The notes under the pieces were generated by a model. The model saw only the letters and a list, made by a program, of their open reading frames with translations, did no database searches and was not told where the DNA came from. A program made the position numbers and the translations under genes. Of a stretch of 64,000 bases of DNA, positions 44,050 to 54,212 are shown in pieces. The stretch is taken from assembly GCA_963716125.1 (NCBI GenBank), contig OY970294.1, positions 186,001 to 250,000 of the forward strand. Reading direction: 5' to 3'. The DNA comes from Acidiluteibacter sp963716125. Its GTDB lineage: Bacteria; Bacteroidota; Bacteroidia; Flavobacteriales_E; Vicingaceae. The stretch's first letter is position 1. Each line of letters starts with the position of its first letter.

Positions 44050-45405
44050 CTATTTAATATAAACCGTTTTTCTGTTGACAAACTCCAAAATACCGTCTTC
44101 AGAAAGCTCTCTGCCATAACCTGAATTTTTTGTACCTCCAAAAGGTAATCTAGGGTCAGATTTTACTAATTCATTGATAAAAACAGCTCCATCTTCTATT
44201 TCTGAAATGTACCTTTTTAATCGATCCGGATTTTTAGAAAAGATACTCGCTCCTAAACCAAATGAACTGCTATTGGTAATTTTTATGGCTTCATCTTCAG
44301 ATTTAACCTTTATAAAAGTAGCAACTGGTCCAAATAACTCTTCTTGATAAGCACGCATTTTATCGGTAACATCTCCAATAATGGTTGGTTCAAAATGAGC
44401 CATTTTTCTCTTACCACCTAAAATAAGTTTAGCGCCTTTATCCAGAGCATCTTGCATTTGCTCCTCTAATTCTTCTGCTAAATCTGCTCTAGCCATTGGT
44501 CCTATTTCAGTAGCTTCATTCATTGGATCTCCAATTTTATAAGCTTTCACTTCTTCCTCAAAAGCTTTTAAAAAATCTTCGTAAACAGATTCAACAACTA
44601 TAAACCTTTTGGCTGCAATACAACTTTGACCAGTATTTTGAAACCTTGCCCAAGCTGCTGTCTTTGCAGCCGATTTTATATCTGCATCTTCAAAAACCAT
44701 TAAAGCATTGCTTCCTCCTAATTCTAATACAGATTTTTTTAATTCTTCTCCAGCTTTCGATGCCACCGCTTTACCAGCTGCTTCGCTACCTGTTAGTGTA
44801 ACCGCCTTAATACCTTTATGTTCTAATAATTTTTCTATTTGCTTTCCTTGAGCGATTACCGTCTGAAAGGCTCCCTTTGGATAGCCTGCTTTATTAAAGA
44901 TTTCTTCCAATAATAGTGCACTTCCGCATACATTGGAGGCATGTTTTAAAATAGCCACATTGCCTGCCATTAAAGCTGGAGCTGCAAAACGAAACAATTG
45001 CCAAAAGGGATAATTCCAAGGCATTACTGCTAAAACACAACCAATTGATTCGTATTTAACAAAACTTTTAGTGGCATCTGTTGCAATAATTTTATCACTC
45101 AAAAATTGCTCAGCATTTTCAGCATAATATTCACAAACCCAGGCGCATTTTTCCACTTCCCCCTTTGCTTGTGTAATGGGCTTTCCCATTTCTTTAGTGA
45201 TGATTACTGCGTATTTTGCTGCGTTTTCTTTTAAATCTTTCGCGACCTTTTGCAACAATTTTGCTCTTTCAGAAAATGTCGTTTTTTTCCAACTTTTATA
45301 TGCTATTTCAGCATTATCAACACTTGTAGCCAGCTCTTCATCAGTGAAATAATTATATTCTTTAATGACTTCTTGGTTATACGGATTTAAACTTTTAGTT
45401 GTCAT
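44050..45405 (-). CDS. NAD(P)-dependent aldehyde dehydrogenase (succinate-semialdehyde type)
   Basis: A 451-residue ALDH. General-base Glu is in VLELGGSNALMVF and the nucleophile Cys in QNTGQSCIAAKRFIV; MPWNYPFWQ and FGGTKNSGYGREL are family motifs. It is shorter at the N-terminus than many ALDHs and resembles succinate-semialdehyde dehydrogenases (GabD/Sad group). It follows the response regulator gene by 11 bases; the reason for this pairing is not evident. Confidence 0.85.
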   Translation of the reverse strand: MTTKSLNPYNQEVIKEYNYFTDEELATSVDNAEIAYKSWKKTTFSERAKLLQKVAKDLKENAAKYAVIITKEMGKPITQAKGEVEKCAWVCEYYAENAEQFLSDKIIATDATKSFVKYESIGCVLAVMPWNYPFWQLFRFAAPALMAGNVAILKHASNVCGSALLLEEIFNKAGYPKGAFQTVIAQGKQIEKLLEHKGIKAVTLTGSEAAGKAVASKAGEELKKSVLELGGSNALMVFEDADIKSAAKTAAWARFQNTGQSCIAAKRFIVVESVYEDFLKAFEEEVKAYKIGDPMNEATEIGPMARADLAEELEEQMQDALDKGAKLILGGKRKMAHFEPTIIGDVTDKMRAYQEELFGPVATFIKVKSEDEAIKITNSSSFGLGASIFSKNPDRLKRYISEIEDGAVFINELVKSDPRLPFGGTKNSGYGRELSEDGILEFVNRKTVYIK

Positions 45406-45416
45406 AAATATCTATT

Positions 45417-45848
45417 TTAAGAAATGATAGCAGCTTTAGAATGCCAGTAGTTTTTAATTTTTTCAATGGTATCTACTAAATCATTGTAAAGAGATGGTTT
45501 TGTGAAAAATGTATTGCTGCCAAAGTTATATGATTCAATAACATCTTCTTTAGCACTTGAAGTGGTAAAAATTAAAACAGGAATATGCTTTAATGCTTCG
45601 TTTGATTTGATTTCTTTTAAAGTTTCCCAACCATTTTTTTTAGGCATATTTAAATCTAAAAAAATAAGACTTGGTTGATCGATAATTCTATTATTTAAAT
45701 AAGTCATCAATTCTTCCCCATTATTGAAAAAATAATGATTCCCTCCCCAATTATTGTCATTTAATGCATCTTTGATCAGCATCCTATCGTCTGCATCATC
45801 ATCTGTAATTAATAAATTAATTGCAGGCATTTCTCCAATGTTTGCCAT
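45417..45848 (-). CDS. Stand-alone CheY-like response regulator
   Basis: A 143-residue receiver domain only. Acidic pocket DDDADD (16-21), phospho-acceptor D65 in LIFLDLNMP, T95/T96 in IFTTSS and K117 in FFTKPSL. No output domain; it probably relays a signal from a histidine kinase outside the window by protein contact. The loop after D65 (LNMPKKNGWE) resembles Rcp1-type regulators. Confidence 0.9.
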   Translation of the reverse strand: MANIGEMPAINLLITDDDADDRMLIKDALNDNNWGGNHYFFNNGEELMTYLNNRIIDQPSLIFLDLNMPKKNGWETLKEIKSNEALKHIPVLIFTTSSAKEDVIESYNFGSNTFFTKPSLYNDLVDTIEKIKNYWHSKAAIIS

Positions 45849-45942
45849 TATTTTAGTTTAAGTTTTATAGCTTTAAGTCAAAGATAATGCAATTTTGATT
45901 CTACTTTATTGTTTAATATGTTAAATAAAATATAAATGGAAC

Positions 45943-45950
45943 TATCTTTG
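45943..45950 (+). promoter_or_regulatory. Candidate -7 box of the A2M gene
   Basis: TATCTTTG matches TAnnTTTG, 26 bases before the ATG at 45977. The nearest TTG lies too far upstream to assign. Confidence 0.4.
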
Positions 45951-45976
45951 ATAAGTAGATTTTTAAATTAATAAAT

Positions 45977-48900
45977 ATGAAGTCCATAACCAAATTTTTA
46001 TTTCTTCCAATACTATTATTCCTCACTTTGCTAGCATGGAAAAATTATCAGGGAAACTCAAAAGAACTCATCGTGTATAAGCAAGGAAATGACTACAAAA
46101 AGGAATGGAAAAAAGTAGATAGCCTTATCAATATAGGATTAAATAAAACTGCTGCTGAATCTGTAGAAAGCATACTAACCTTGGCCGAAAAAGAAAAAAA
46201 CTTCAATCAAGTTTATAAAGCTACTATGTTTGTAGCAGCTCTAAGTCAGTCTTTTGAAGAAGAAAGTTTTGAAAGCACTATTCTTAAATTTGAAAAGAAA
46301 GTTCAAGATGGTCAATATCCTATAAGTAATATTTTTCATTCTGCATTAGGAACAATCTATCAGAACTATTATCAGCAAAACAGTTGGCAATTTAATCAAC
46401 GGACAGAGCTTTTTGACCAACCAAATGAGGACATTAAAACATGGGATTTAAAAACTATTCTCAAAAGAATTCAATTTCATTATGATCAATCGCTTAGTAA
46501 TGAAGATCAATTAAAAAGAACTCCTATTAATTATTTTGAGCCTATCTTAGTCACTAACATTTACATTGATGAAGAAGATAACGCCGTACAACCCTATTTA
46601 TATGATTTATTAGCTCGAAGAGCTGTAAATTTTTATGCTTCAGGACAAGCTACTTTGCCTGATCCAATAGAAAGTTTTGTGGTAGATGATACTGCAATTT
46701 TTGCTCCTGCTAAAGATTTTGTTCAACACTCTTTTCAATCAACTGACACCTTCTCCACTCAGTGGAAAGCTTTAAAAATTTATCAAGATTTACTTGCCTT
46801 TCATAGTAAAGAAAAAAATATAGCAGCAAAAACAGATATCGACTTAATGCGATTGGAATTTGCCAAATCTTATTTTGAGGGAGAAGAAACAGATCAAAAA
46901 TATTTAAGTGGTCTTAAAAATTTACATGAAACACTTATCGGAAATAAAGAAGCAGCTTTAACTGCTTATAAAATAGCAGACCATTATTCCCATATTTATA
47001 CGGATCAAGACACTGCAAATCGATGGAAAATAAAAGAAGCAGTAGAAATGTGCGAAAAGTTTGCAAAACTATATCCTAAAACTTTAGGAGGAAATCAATG
47101 TGCTATTTTAGCTCAACAGTTAACCGCTACAAAATTTAGCATTGATATAGAAGCTGCTTTTTTGCCCAATCAATCATTCATATTTAAAGCCGGATGGAAA
47201 AATATGGATCAAATTTATTATAGAATAGTAGTTTCCCCCTTTCATTTTCTAAAGGATGATAATTACAATTGGGAAGAGAAAAAGAAATTAATTCTAAATG
47301 CTGAGGTTGTAAAAAACGGAGAACTTGAATTTAACAATGAGGGTGACTTTAGAAAACATTCCACAGAGTTTGTAGAAGAAGGTTTAAAAACAGGACAATA
47401 CTTATTAATTGCTTCTCCAGACCAAAATTTCGGATCGTCTTCAGGCTTATATTATGCTCAATTTTCAGTGAGCAATTTGAGTTATATCAAAAGAGCAAAT
47501 CTTGAAAAAGGAGGGTTAGATATTTTTGTTTTAGATAGATCCTCAGGGCAAGCAATTAAAGATGTTCAACTAAACATTTATAAGAGCGACTATAATTACA
47601 ATGATAATAAACTGATTTCTAAAATATCAACCAACGAAAATGGTTACGCTTACGTTTCTAGTATCAATGAAGGTTATATTTTCATTGTTTTCAAAAAAGG
47701 AAATGATAGTTTATTTCAAGCAAGGGAATATTCTTACTATAATTATCGTGAAAAGAATAATCGAACAATAACTCAACTTAGTTTTTTTACTGATCGCGCT
47801 ATTTATAGACCTGGCCAAACAGTTTATTTTAAAGGAATTGTATTAGATAAACAAGATAAATCAATCCAGATTAATCCAGATTTTCAAACCGATGTGACCT
47901 TAAGGGATGCAAATTATAAAGAAGTTGCAACGCAATCCATTAAAACGAATGCTTATGGATCCTTCAGTGGAAGTTTTACTATTCCTCAAGGCGGTTTAAC
48001 TGGAATGTATCAAATAATTACCCCAAATGGATCCGCACAAATTTCGGTAGAGGAATACAAAAGACCGCAGTTTGAGGTGGCAATTGATCCCATAAAAGGG
48101 AGCTACAAGCTCAACGATTCCGTTAAAATTAATGGGAAAGCAATCAGTTATGCAGGTGCTAATTTAACAGATGCAAAAGTAAGTTATAGAATTACTCGCA
48201 AACAATATGTTCCTTATTATGGATATTATTACCGATCATATCTTCCTCCTTCTGCCAATTCTGAAGCAGAAATAGCACAAGGAACAATCCATACAGATAA
48301 AAGTGGCCAGTTCGAATTTGATTTTTTAGCAAAGGCCGTTAAAAGTAAATTTTCAAGCACGTTTATTTATACTATTGATATAAGTGTAACAGATATTAAC
48401 GGTGAAACTCAGAGCAATTCAATTAGTGTAAGTATTGGAGATATATCGTATCAAATATCTATTAATTTAGACAGTGAAGTAGAAGTTTCTGATTTGAATA
48501 AACTATCTATTAAAGCGACTAATTTTTCAATGGAAAAAGTGGATGCCACTTACACTTTGAAATTAGAAAAGCTCAAAAATCCAACAGCTGTATATAAAGA
48601 CAGGTATTGGGAAATGGCGGATAGTATTGCGTACAATAATGAAGATTTCAGAAAAAAGTTTCCTCATTTAGCCATTTCTAATAAGGAGTTAGTTCCTGAA
48701 GAATGGAAGGTTGAAAAAACAATTCTAAACAAAAAAGGGGAGGCAAATAAACAATTAGACCTTGCCTTTGAAGAATTAGAAAGTGGTTATTATGCTATTC
48801 ATATTGAAGCTACTAATAAAGCAAAAGAAAAGTCGGAATTGACTCAATATTTTGTTGTTTACAATCTGAAAGATAAAATTCCTGCAAAATCAGAATTCTT

Positions 48901-51900
48901 TTGGTTCAAAAATTTAACTCCTACCGCAAAAGTGGGTGAAAAGGCTAAATTTTTAATTGCTTCTAAGGCAAAAAATGCAAGAATACTCTATGAAATTGAA
49001 ATAGATGGCAAATTAAAGAAGCAAGAATGGATTTCATTAAATAATGAACAAAAAATTATTGAAATAGATGTAAATGAAGAGCATAGGGGTAATTTTGCTG
49101 TTCATTTAAGTATGATTAACAACAATCGTAAATATATTTCAAAGTTGAATTTTAATATTCCTTACACCAACAAACAGCTGGATGTGAAACTAAGCACTTT
49201 CAGAAATAAAACAGAGCCAGGCAATAAAGAAAATTGGACGCTAACAGTGAAGGATATAGATGGAACTGCTATGCAATCAGAAGTATTGGCAAGTATGTAC
49301 GATGAAAGTTTAGATCAATTTAAAGCCAATCAATGGTCTTTTAATCCATATAAATATAACTACAGCCGATTGTATTGGTATACAGATAACTATTTCAAGG
49401 TTGCTTATACACAAGCAATGGATTTTAATAATAATGGTTATGCCGCTTTTCCGAATAGAAATTACTATCAGCTCAATTTTTTTGGATTTGAAAATCAATA
49501 TGGTAGTTATCGTTACAGAAATGCTAGCATGATGAGTATTGATAAATCTTCGGAAGCAAATGAAGATGAAATGGCAATGTCAGCACCAATAGCAGATGCT
49601 GGTGTAGAAAATAAAAAGAAAGATGCCCCTGCAGAAGCTAGAGAAGCAGCTCAAAGCGATGAAAGTGAGATTGAAAATGTACCTAATAACACTTCTATTC
49701 GTACAGATTTTAGAGAAACTGCTTTCTTTTATCCTCATTTGGAAACAAATGAAGATGGAAAAGTAGATTTTAGTTTTACAATGCCTGATGCGTTGACCCG
49801 CTATAAATTTATGGCATTGGCTCACACCATGGATTTGAAAATAGGCTCAACTTTAGAAAAAATTGTGGCTCAAAAAGAGTTGATGGTAGTGCCTAATCCA
49901 CCACGATTTTTTAGAGAAAAAGACACTTTAATTTTCTCTGCAAAAATTTCTAACCTAAGTGAAGAAAAACAATCTGTTGATGCTACTATAGAATTTTTTG
50001 ATGCTTTAAATATGAGAGCAATTGATATTTTAATTAATTCAGATAAAAGTCAAATAATACAAGTAGATGCCAAAGGAAACAGTGTAGTTAAATGGAAAAT
50101 TGCTATTCCTTATGGTTTACAGGCATTAACTTATAGAGTTAAAGCAGAAAGCAAAACACATGCTGATGGAGAAGAAAAAATGTTGCCTGTGTTGACCAAT
50201 AGAATGTTAGTAACAGAGTCTTTACCCTTACCCATGCGAGGAAAAGGAAGTAAAACTTTCACTTTTGAGAAATTAAAAAATAACGTTTCTAAAAGTTTAG
50301 TACATGAGAATTTTGTAATTGAATATACTTCCAATCCTGCTTGGTATGCCATACAAGCTTTGCCGTATCTAATGGAGTATCCTTATGAATGTGCAGAGCA
50401 AACTTTTAGTAGAATGTATGCCAATAGTATTGCCTCTCATATTGCCAATTCTGATCCTAAAATTAAAAGGGTCTTTGAAATATGGAGAGATTATCAGCCG
50501 GATGCATTGCTATCTAATTTGGAGAAAAATCAGGAGTTAAAAGCATTGGTAATTGAAGAAACCCCTTGGTTGAGAAACGCCAAAAATGAAAGTGAAAGAA
50601 AAAGAAGATTAGGCGAATTGTTCCAATTAGATAAAATGAAAAACGAATTGGATCGAAGTAAAAATAGATTGCAAAAAATGCAATATGCTAATGGTTCGTG
50701 GCCATGGTTTGATGGTATGCCTGAAAGCAGATACATCACCCAATATATCGTGAGTGGATTTGGCCATTTGTATCATTTAAATGTATTGGATAAAAATGAT
50801 GCTGAATATCAATCAATTATTAATAAAGCTGTACTTTATTTAGATAATAAACTGAAAGAAGATTATGATTATTTGATTGAACATAAGATGAATTTAAAGG
50901 ATAAACAGCTTAATTCTTTTCAGATTCAATATTTCTATGCGCGTAGTTTTTTCAAAGAAGTTCCAATCAATAAAAACAATCAAATAGCGTATGATTACTA
51001 TTACAATCAGGCTAAAAAATATTGGTTGGATTACAGTTTACAACTAAGAGGAATGATAGCTTTAGCAGCTCAAAGAGCAAAAGATAAAACAATAGTAATC
51101 ACTATTATGAAGGCTGCAAAAGATATTGCCATCAACGATGAAGAAATGGGGATGTATTGGAATAAAAATACCTTAGGTTATTCTTGGAATCAAGCTCCAA
51201 TAGAAACGCAAGCATTGATGATAGAAGCTTTTGATGAGGTTTTAAATGATGCTGAAAGTGTAGAAAATCTTAAAATTTGGTTATTGAAACAAAAGCAAAC
51301 GCAAGATTGGAAAACCACTAAAGCGACTGCAGAAGCTTGCTACGCGCTACTATTAAAAGGTACTGATATTTTAACAACTGAAAATACAGTAAAAATAGCA
51401 GTAGGAGATAAAATTTTAGACCCTAAAAATGATAAAAGTATTCAAACAGAAGCTGGAACTGGTTATTTCAAAAAATCGTGGAATGGTGCAGAAGTGAATA
51501 ATACAATGGGAAATATTACAGTAACTAAATCGAATGAAGGTGTAGCATGGGGTGCTGCCTATTGGCAATATTTTGAGGATTTAGATAAAATTACTGCTGC
51601 CAACACTCCTTTGAGTATGCAAAAGGAATTATTTATTGAAAGTATTACTCCTTCAGGCAAGAAGTTGAAGAAAATTGAAAACAATAGTCCAATTAAAGTG
51701 GGTGATAAAATCATAGTTCGAGTTGTATTAAAAAGTGATAGGGATATGGAATATGTTCACTTAAAAGACATGCGAGCTTCGGGAATGGAACCATTAAATG
51801 TAATTTCATCTTATAAATATCAAGATGGGTTAGGTTATTATGAAAGTACAAGAGATGCTGCAACTAACTTCTTTATTGCTTATCTAGCTAAAGGAACTTA

Positions 51901-52027
51901 TGTATTTGAATACGCTTTGAGAGCTAATATTTCAGGAAATTTCAGCAATGGCATTGGTCAAATTCAATGCATGTATGCTCCTGAGTTTACTGCTCACAGC
52001 AATGGGGAACGTATTGTGATAGAATAA
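45977..52027 (+). CDS. Bacterial alpha-2-macroglobulin with thioester motif
   Basis: A 2016-residue envelope protein with a hydrophobic N-terminal export segment (MKSITKFLFLPILLFLTLLA). Multiple macroglobulin-like domains (for example AIYRPGQTVYFKGIVLDKQ around 610-630 and VEEYKRPQFEV) precede the A2M domain (FRETAFFYPHLETNEDGKVDF). The thioester site is YPYECAEQTF with C1472 and Q1475, followed by an alpha-alpha toroid. Such proteins trap attacking proteases covalently. A usual partner, PBP1C, is not adjacent. Confidence 0.9.
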   Translation: MKSITKFLFLPILLFLTLLAWKNYQGNSKELIVYKQGNDYKKEWKKVDSLINIGLNKTAAESVESILTLAEKEKNFNQVYKATMFVAALSQSFEEESFESTILKFEKKVQDGQYPISNIFHSALGTIYQNYYQQNSWQFNQRTELFDQPNEDIKTWDLKTILKRIQFHYDQSLSNEDQLKRTPINYFEPILVTNIYIDEEDNAVQPYLYDLLARRAVNFYASGQATLPDPIESFVVDDTAIFAPAKDFVQHSFQSTDTFSTQWKALKIYQDLLAFHSKEKNIAAKTDIDLMRLEFAKSYFEGEETDQKYLSGLKNLHETLIGNKEAALTAYKIADHYSHIYTDQDTANRWKIKEAVEMCEKFAKLYPKTLGGNQCAILAQQLTATKFSIDIEAAFLPNQSFIFKAGWKNMDQIYYRIVVSPFHFLKDDNYNWEEKKKLILNAEVVKNGELEFNNEGDFRKHSTEFVEEGLKTGQYLLIASPDQNFGSSSGLYYAQFSVSNLSYIKRANLEKGGLDIFVLDRSSGQAIKDVQLNIYKSDYNYNDNKLISKISTNENGYAYVSSINEGYIFIVFKKGNDSLFQAREYSYYNYREKNNRTITQLSFFTDRAIYRPGQTVYFKGIVLDKQDKSIQINPDFQTDVTLRDANYKEVATQSIKTNAYGSFSGSFTIPQGGLTGMYQIITPNGSAQISVEEYKRPQFEVAIDPIKGSYKLNDSVKINGKAISYAGANLTDAKVSYRITRKQYVPYYGYYYRSYLPPSANSEAEIAQGTIHTDKSGQFEFDFLAKAVKSKFSSTFIYTIDISVTDINGETQSNSISVSIGDISYQISINLDSEVEVSDLNKLSIKATNFSMEKVDATYTLKLEKLKNPTAVYKDRYWEMADSIAYNNEDFRKKFPHLAISNKELVPEEWKVEKTILNKKGEANKQLDLAFEELESGYYAIHIEATNKAKEKSELTQYFVVYNLKDKIPAKSEFFWFKNLTPTAKVGEKAKFLIASKAKNARILYEIEIDGKLKKQEWISLNNEQKIIEIDVNEEHRGNFAVHLSMINNNRKYISKLNFNIPYTNKQLDVKLSTFRNKTEPGNKENWTLTVKDIDGTAMQSEVLASMYDESLDQFKANQWSFNPYKYNYSRLYWYTDNYFKVAYTQAMDFNNNGYAAFPNRNYYQLNFFGFENQYGSYRYRNASMMSIDKSSEANEDEMAMSAPIADAGVENKKKDAPAEAREAAQSDESEIENVPNNTSIRTDFRETAFFYPHLETNEDGKVDFSFTMPDALTRYKFMALAHTMDLKIGSTLEKIVAQKELMVVPNPPRFFREKDTLIFSAKISNLSEEKQSVDATIEFFDALNMRAIDILINSDKSQIIQVDAKGNSVVKWKIAIPYGLQALTYRVKAESKTHADGEEKMLPVLTNRMLVTESLPLPMRGKGSKTFTFEKLKNNVSKSLVHENFVIEYTSNPAWYAIQALPYLMEYPYECAEQTFSRMYANSIASHIANSDPKIKRVFEIWRDYQPDALLSNLEKNQELKALVIEETPWLRNAKNESERKRRLGELFQLDKMKNELDRSKNRLQKMQYANGSWPWFDGMPESRYITQYIVSGFGHLYHLNVLDKNDAEYQSIINKAVLYLDNKLKEDYDYLIEHKMNLKDKQLNSFQIQYFYARSFFKEVPINKNNQIAYDYYYNQAKKYWLDYSLQLRGMIALAAQRAKDKTIVITIMKAAKDIAINDEEMGMYWNKNTLGYSWNQAPIETQALMIEAFDEVLNDAESVENLKIWLLKQKQTQDWKTTKATAEACYALLLKGTDILTTENTVKIAVGDKILDPKNDKSIQTEAGTGYFKKSWNGAEVNNTMGNITVTKSNEGVAWGAAYWQYFEDLDKITAANTPLSMQKELFIESITPSGKKLKKIENNSPIKVGDKIIVRVVLKSDRDMEYVHLKDMRASGMEPLNVISSYKYQDGLGYYESTRDAATNFFIAYLAKGTYVFEYALRANISGNFSNGIGQIQCMYAPEFTAHSNGERIVIE

Positions 52028-52028
52028 G

Positions 52029-52058
52029 TTTGATTTTATAAATTATGCGTTATATTTG
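52029..52058 (+). promoter_or_regulatory. Promoter of the small lipoprotein gene
   Basis: TTTG at 52029-52032 and TATATTTG at 52051-52058, 18 bases apart: a very good Bacteroidota -33/-7 pair. The ATG follows 18 bases later at 52077. Confidence 0.7.
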
Positions 52059-52076
52059 TAAGAAAAAATTAGCAAA

Positions 52077-52607
52077 ATGAAACGAATTAAATTATTAGGA
52101 ATCATTGCTTTTTCAACTTTACTAACGGCTTGTGGTGGAAGTGAAACAGCAAAAGAAAATACAGAAGTAGCAGAAACCACTGAAGTAAGTACAGAAGGAA
52201 TGCAAATGGTTAATTTAAGAGATAACGGTTTTGAAGGTGCCATTTATATCCCTAAAGATTTAGGCGCTCAAGAAATCACTAGAACAGACTGGGGAAGCGT
52301 GAGAATAAAAGCAGGTGATCATTTTGGTATTGAAATACAGAATGAAGCGATTAGTTTTGATATGAAAACCTCAGAAATTCAAGATAATCAAGTATATAAA
52401 ATTGATTTTATATCTCAAGAGCCACCATTGTTGTTTTGGAAAAAATCATTGCCAGACGGCAGCTTAGAAGATGAATATCAATTTTTCTACACCTATCAAG
52501 AAGGTGGAATGAATATTGAAATCAAGAGTTTTGATAGTGAAATTTATAGCAAGAGTGATATTGAAAAGATGATTGCATCTGCAAAAACATTTAGTCACGA
52601 GAAATAA
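52077..52607 (+). CDS. Small lipoprotein of unknown function
   Basis: A 176-residue protein with a clear lipobox (LLTACGGSE; lipidated Cys). A Glu/Thr-rich linker (to ~45) leads to a compact ~125-residue domain with no recognised motif (VNLRDNGFEGAIYIPKDLG). It lies between the A2M gene and a bidirectional terminator; its own promoter precedes it. Confidence 0.75.
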   Translation: MKRIKLLGIIAFSTLLTACGGSETAKENTEVAETTEVSTEGMQMVNLRDNGFEGAIYIPKDLGAQEITRTDWGSVRIKAGDHFGIEIQNEAISFDMKTSEIQDNQVYKIDFISQEPPLLFWKKSLPDGSLEDEYQFFYTYQEGGMNIEIKSFDSEIYSKSDIEKMIASAKTFSHEK

Positions 52608-52625
52608 TATCACTTTCTTAAAAGC

Positions 52626-52660
52626 AAAAAGCCCATCCGCCTGAGGCGGATGGGCTTTTT
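52626..52660. terminator. Bidirectional intrinsic terminator
   Basis: A 16-base perfect stem (AAAAAGCCCATCCGCC and its complement) with the loop TGA between convergent genes (52607 and 52676). A/T tracts on both sides allow use in either direction. Confidence 0.9.
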
Positions 52661-52675
52661 AGTCTATAAATTTTG

Positions 52676-53503
52676 TTACCCAAATGACTCAGGAACAAAT
52701 TCTTGAGTTGGATTGGTAATAATTACCGGAATCTCTTCTTTATTACCAATTACTTCTTGTTCACCACCACCTTTAAATAAGTCTGGTAAAATACCACCTT
52801 CTTGGCTGTTTACGATAGCAATAATATCTGCATTAACCTCTTTAGAGTAGTCAATTACTTGTTGTAAATAATTAGTGGTAGAAGGAGCTACTTCTACTAC
52901 ATAAGAAATTTTTCTTTCGTCTAAATAATGCTTCGCAAATAGTAATTCACGGTTTACTTTATTTCTTAAAAACTCATCTGATTCATTAGATGCAAAAATG
53001 TGAACTTGGCTACCAAAGTGCCGAGCGATACTTGCAGTAATAGAAAGCTTTTGTTTGGTCTCTTGAGCAAATCGTATTGGAAGTACAATTTTCTTATACA
53101 ATCCTTTTGCATTTTTACGCTGAACGATTATAAAAGGTACTTTTGAGTGATTGATTACTTTTAAAGCATAACTACCTGTTATATGTTGAATCCCTTTAAC
53201 TCCATGGGTTCCCATTATAATAAGCATAGCGCCAATTTCTTCCGCAACTTGTGAAATATCTTCAAAAATACTACCCTTCTTCACTAAATATTTAGCGGTT
53301 ACACCATATTGAGCATATGTTTCTTCGCATAGTTTCTCTAGTTTCTGCTTAGCATCTTCCGTAGCTTTTTGACTTGAAACTACATGAAGTAGATAAATTT
53401 CACCATTAAAACTTTTAGCGACCATTGCAGCATGATTAATTGCTGTGTTAGCTACATCAGTAAAGTCAGTAGGAACTAGAACTCTATAAATTGTTTCACT
53501 CAT
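52676..53503 (-). CDS. Universal stress protein, tandem UspA domains
   Basis: A 275-residue protein with two UspA-like domains. The first ends in IIMGTHGVKGIQHITGS followed by KVPFIIVQ, matching the ATP-binding G-2x-G-9x-G(S/T) motif; the second (from ~148) lacks a clear copy of it. Cytoplasmic stress-response protein; partner unknown. Confidence 0.85.
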   Translation of the reverse strand: MSETIYRVLVPTDFTDVANTAINHAAMVAKSFNGEIYLLHVVSSQKATEDAKQKLEKLCEETYAQYGVTAKYLVKKGSIFEDISQVAEEIGAMLIIMGTHGVKGIQHITGSYALKVINHSKVPFIIVQRKNAKGLYKKIVLPIRFAQETKQKLSITASIARHFGSQVHIFASNESDEFLRNKVNRELLFAKHYLDERKISYVVEVAPSTTNYLQQVIDYSKEVNADIIAIVNSQEGGILPDLFKGGGEQEVIGNKEEIPVIITNPTQEFVPESFG

Positions 53504-53619
53504 TTTTATTTATTTTTGTAAGACATAGTTTCGAATCAAAGATAATTATATTCTTTATGTTATGAAATTTAAATTCAAAAATTAAGTAAAAAAGCTTATT
53601 TTTTTAACGTTTGCATAAA

Positions 53620-53655
53620 AAAAGACCCTTACTCTAAATAGAATAAAGGTCTTTT
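53620..53655 (-). terminator. Intrinsic terminator after the T9SS gene
   Basis: AAAAGACC pairs with GGTCTTTT, and the inner TTTATTCT / AGAGTAAG extends the stem with G-T pairs. On the reverse strand it ends in a run of T. It serves the gene ending at 53681. Confidence 0.7.
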
Positions 53656-53680
53656 CTGTTAAAAACACACATTGGTTAAA

Positions 53681-54190
53681 CTAATTTAGTTTTTGAATTT
53701 TATCGATTACAATACCATTTCCATCTTTGGATTGAATAGAAATTAAATACATTCCATTAGTTTGATTACTCAAGTCAAATCGTTTGTATACTGTTTGAGA
53801 TTGAACCAATTGAAAAGTTTCAGTTTGTATGACCTTGCCATCTAAACTTAGTATTTGCAAATTGGCTTCTCCACTTTTTTCAGATGTCAATTCAATATTA
53901 ATGAAATCAGAAGTTGGGTTAGGATAAAATGAATAATCAATTTTAATTTGATTTTCTTCTATTCCAACAGGCAAAATATCACCTTGTTGAAATCCTTGAT
54001 TCAAAATAACCGAACCGCTTGTTTTTGTTTGAGTGATTGCTTCTCCTACAGTTGAGTTTAATTTAACTCCACTAGCTGATTGGCTAGCACCTGCAGAAGC
54101 TATCACACTTCTTTCTAAACTCTGAGCTTGCAGTAATGTGATGGAACACATCGCAATCAAACTCAAAATTATTTTATATATAGTTTTCAT
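53681..54190 (-). CDS. T9SS type A sorting domain protein, short
   Basis: A 169-residue protein with signal peptide (MKTIYKIILSLIAMCSITLLQA), a ~70-residue region (SAGASQSASGVKLNSTVGE) common before sorting domains in Bacteroidota, and a T9SS domain (FYPNPTSDFINIELTS to IDKIQKLN). It seems to be mostly an anchor; its own activity is not evident. It follows the 323-residue secreted protein by 22 bases, presumably co-transcribed. Confidence 0.8.
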   Translation of the reverse strand: MKTIYKIILSLIAMCSITLLQAQSLERSVIASAGASQSASGVKLNSTVGEAITQTKTSGSVILNQGFQQGDILPVGIEENQIKIDYSFYPNPTSDFINIELTSEKSGEANLQILSLDGKVIQTETFQLVQSQTVYKRFDLSNQTNGMYLISIQSKDGNGIVIDKIQKLN

Positions 54191-54212
54191 AATTTCTTAT
54201 TTTAAGTTGATA

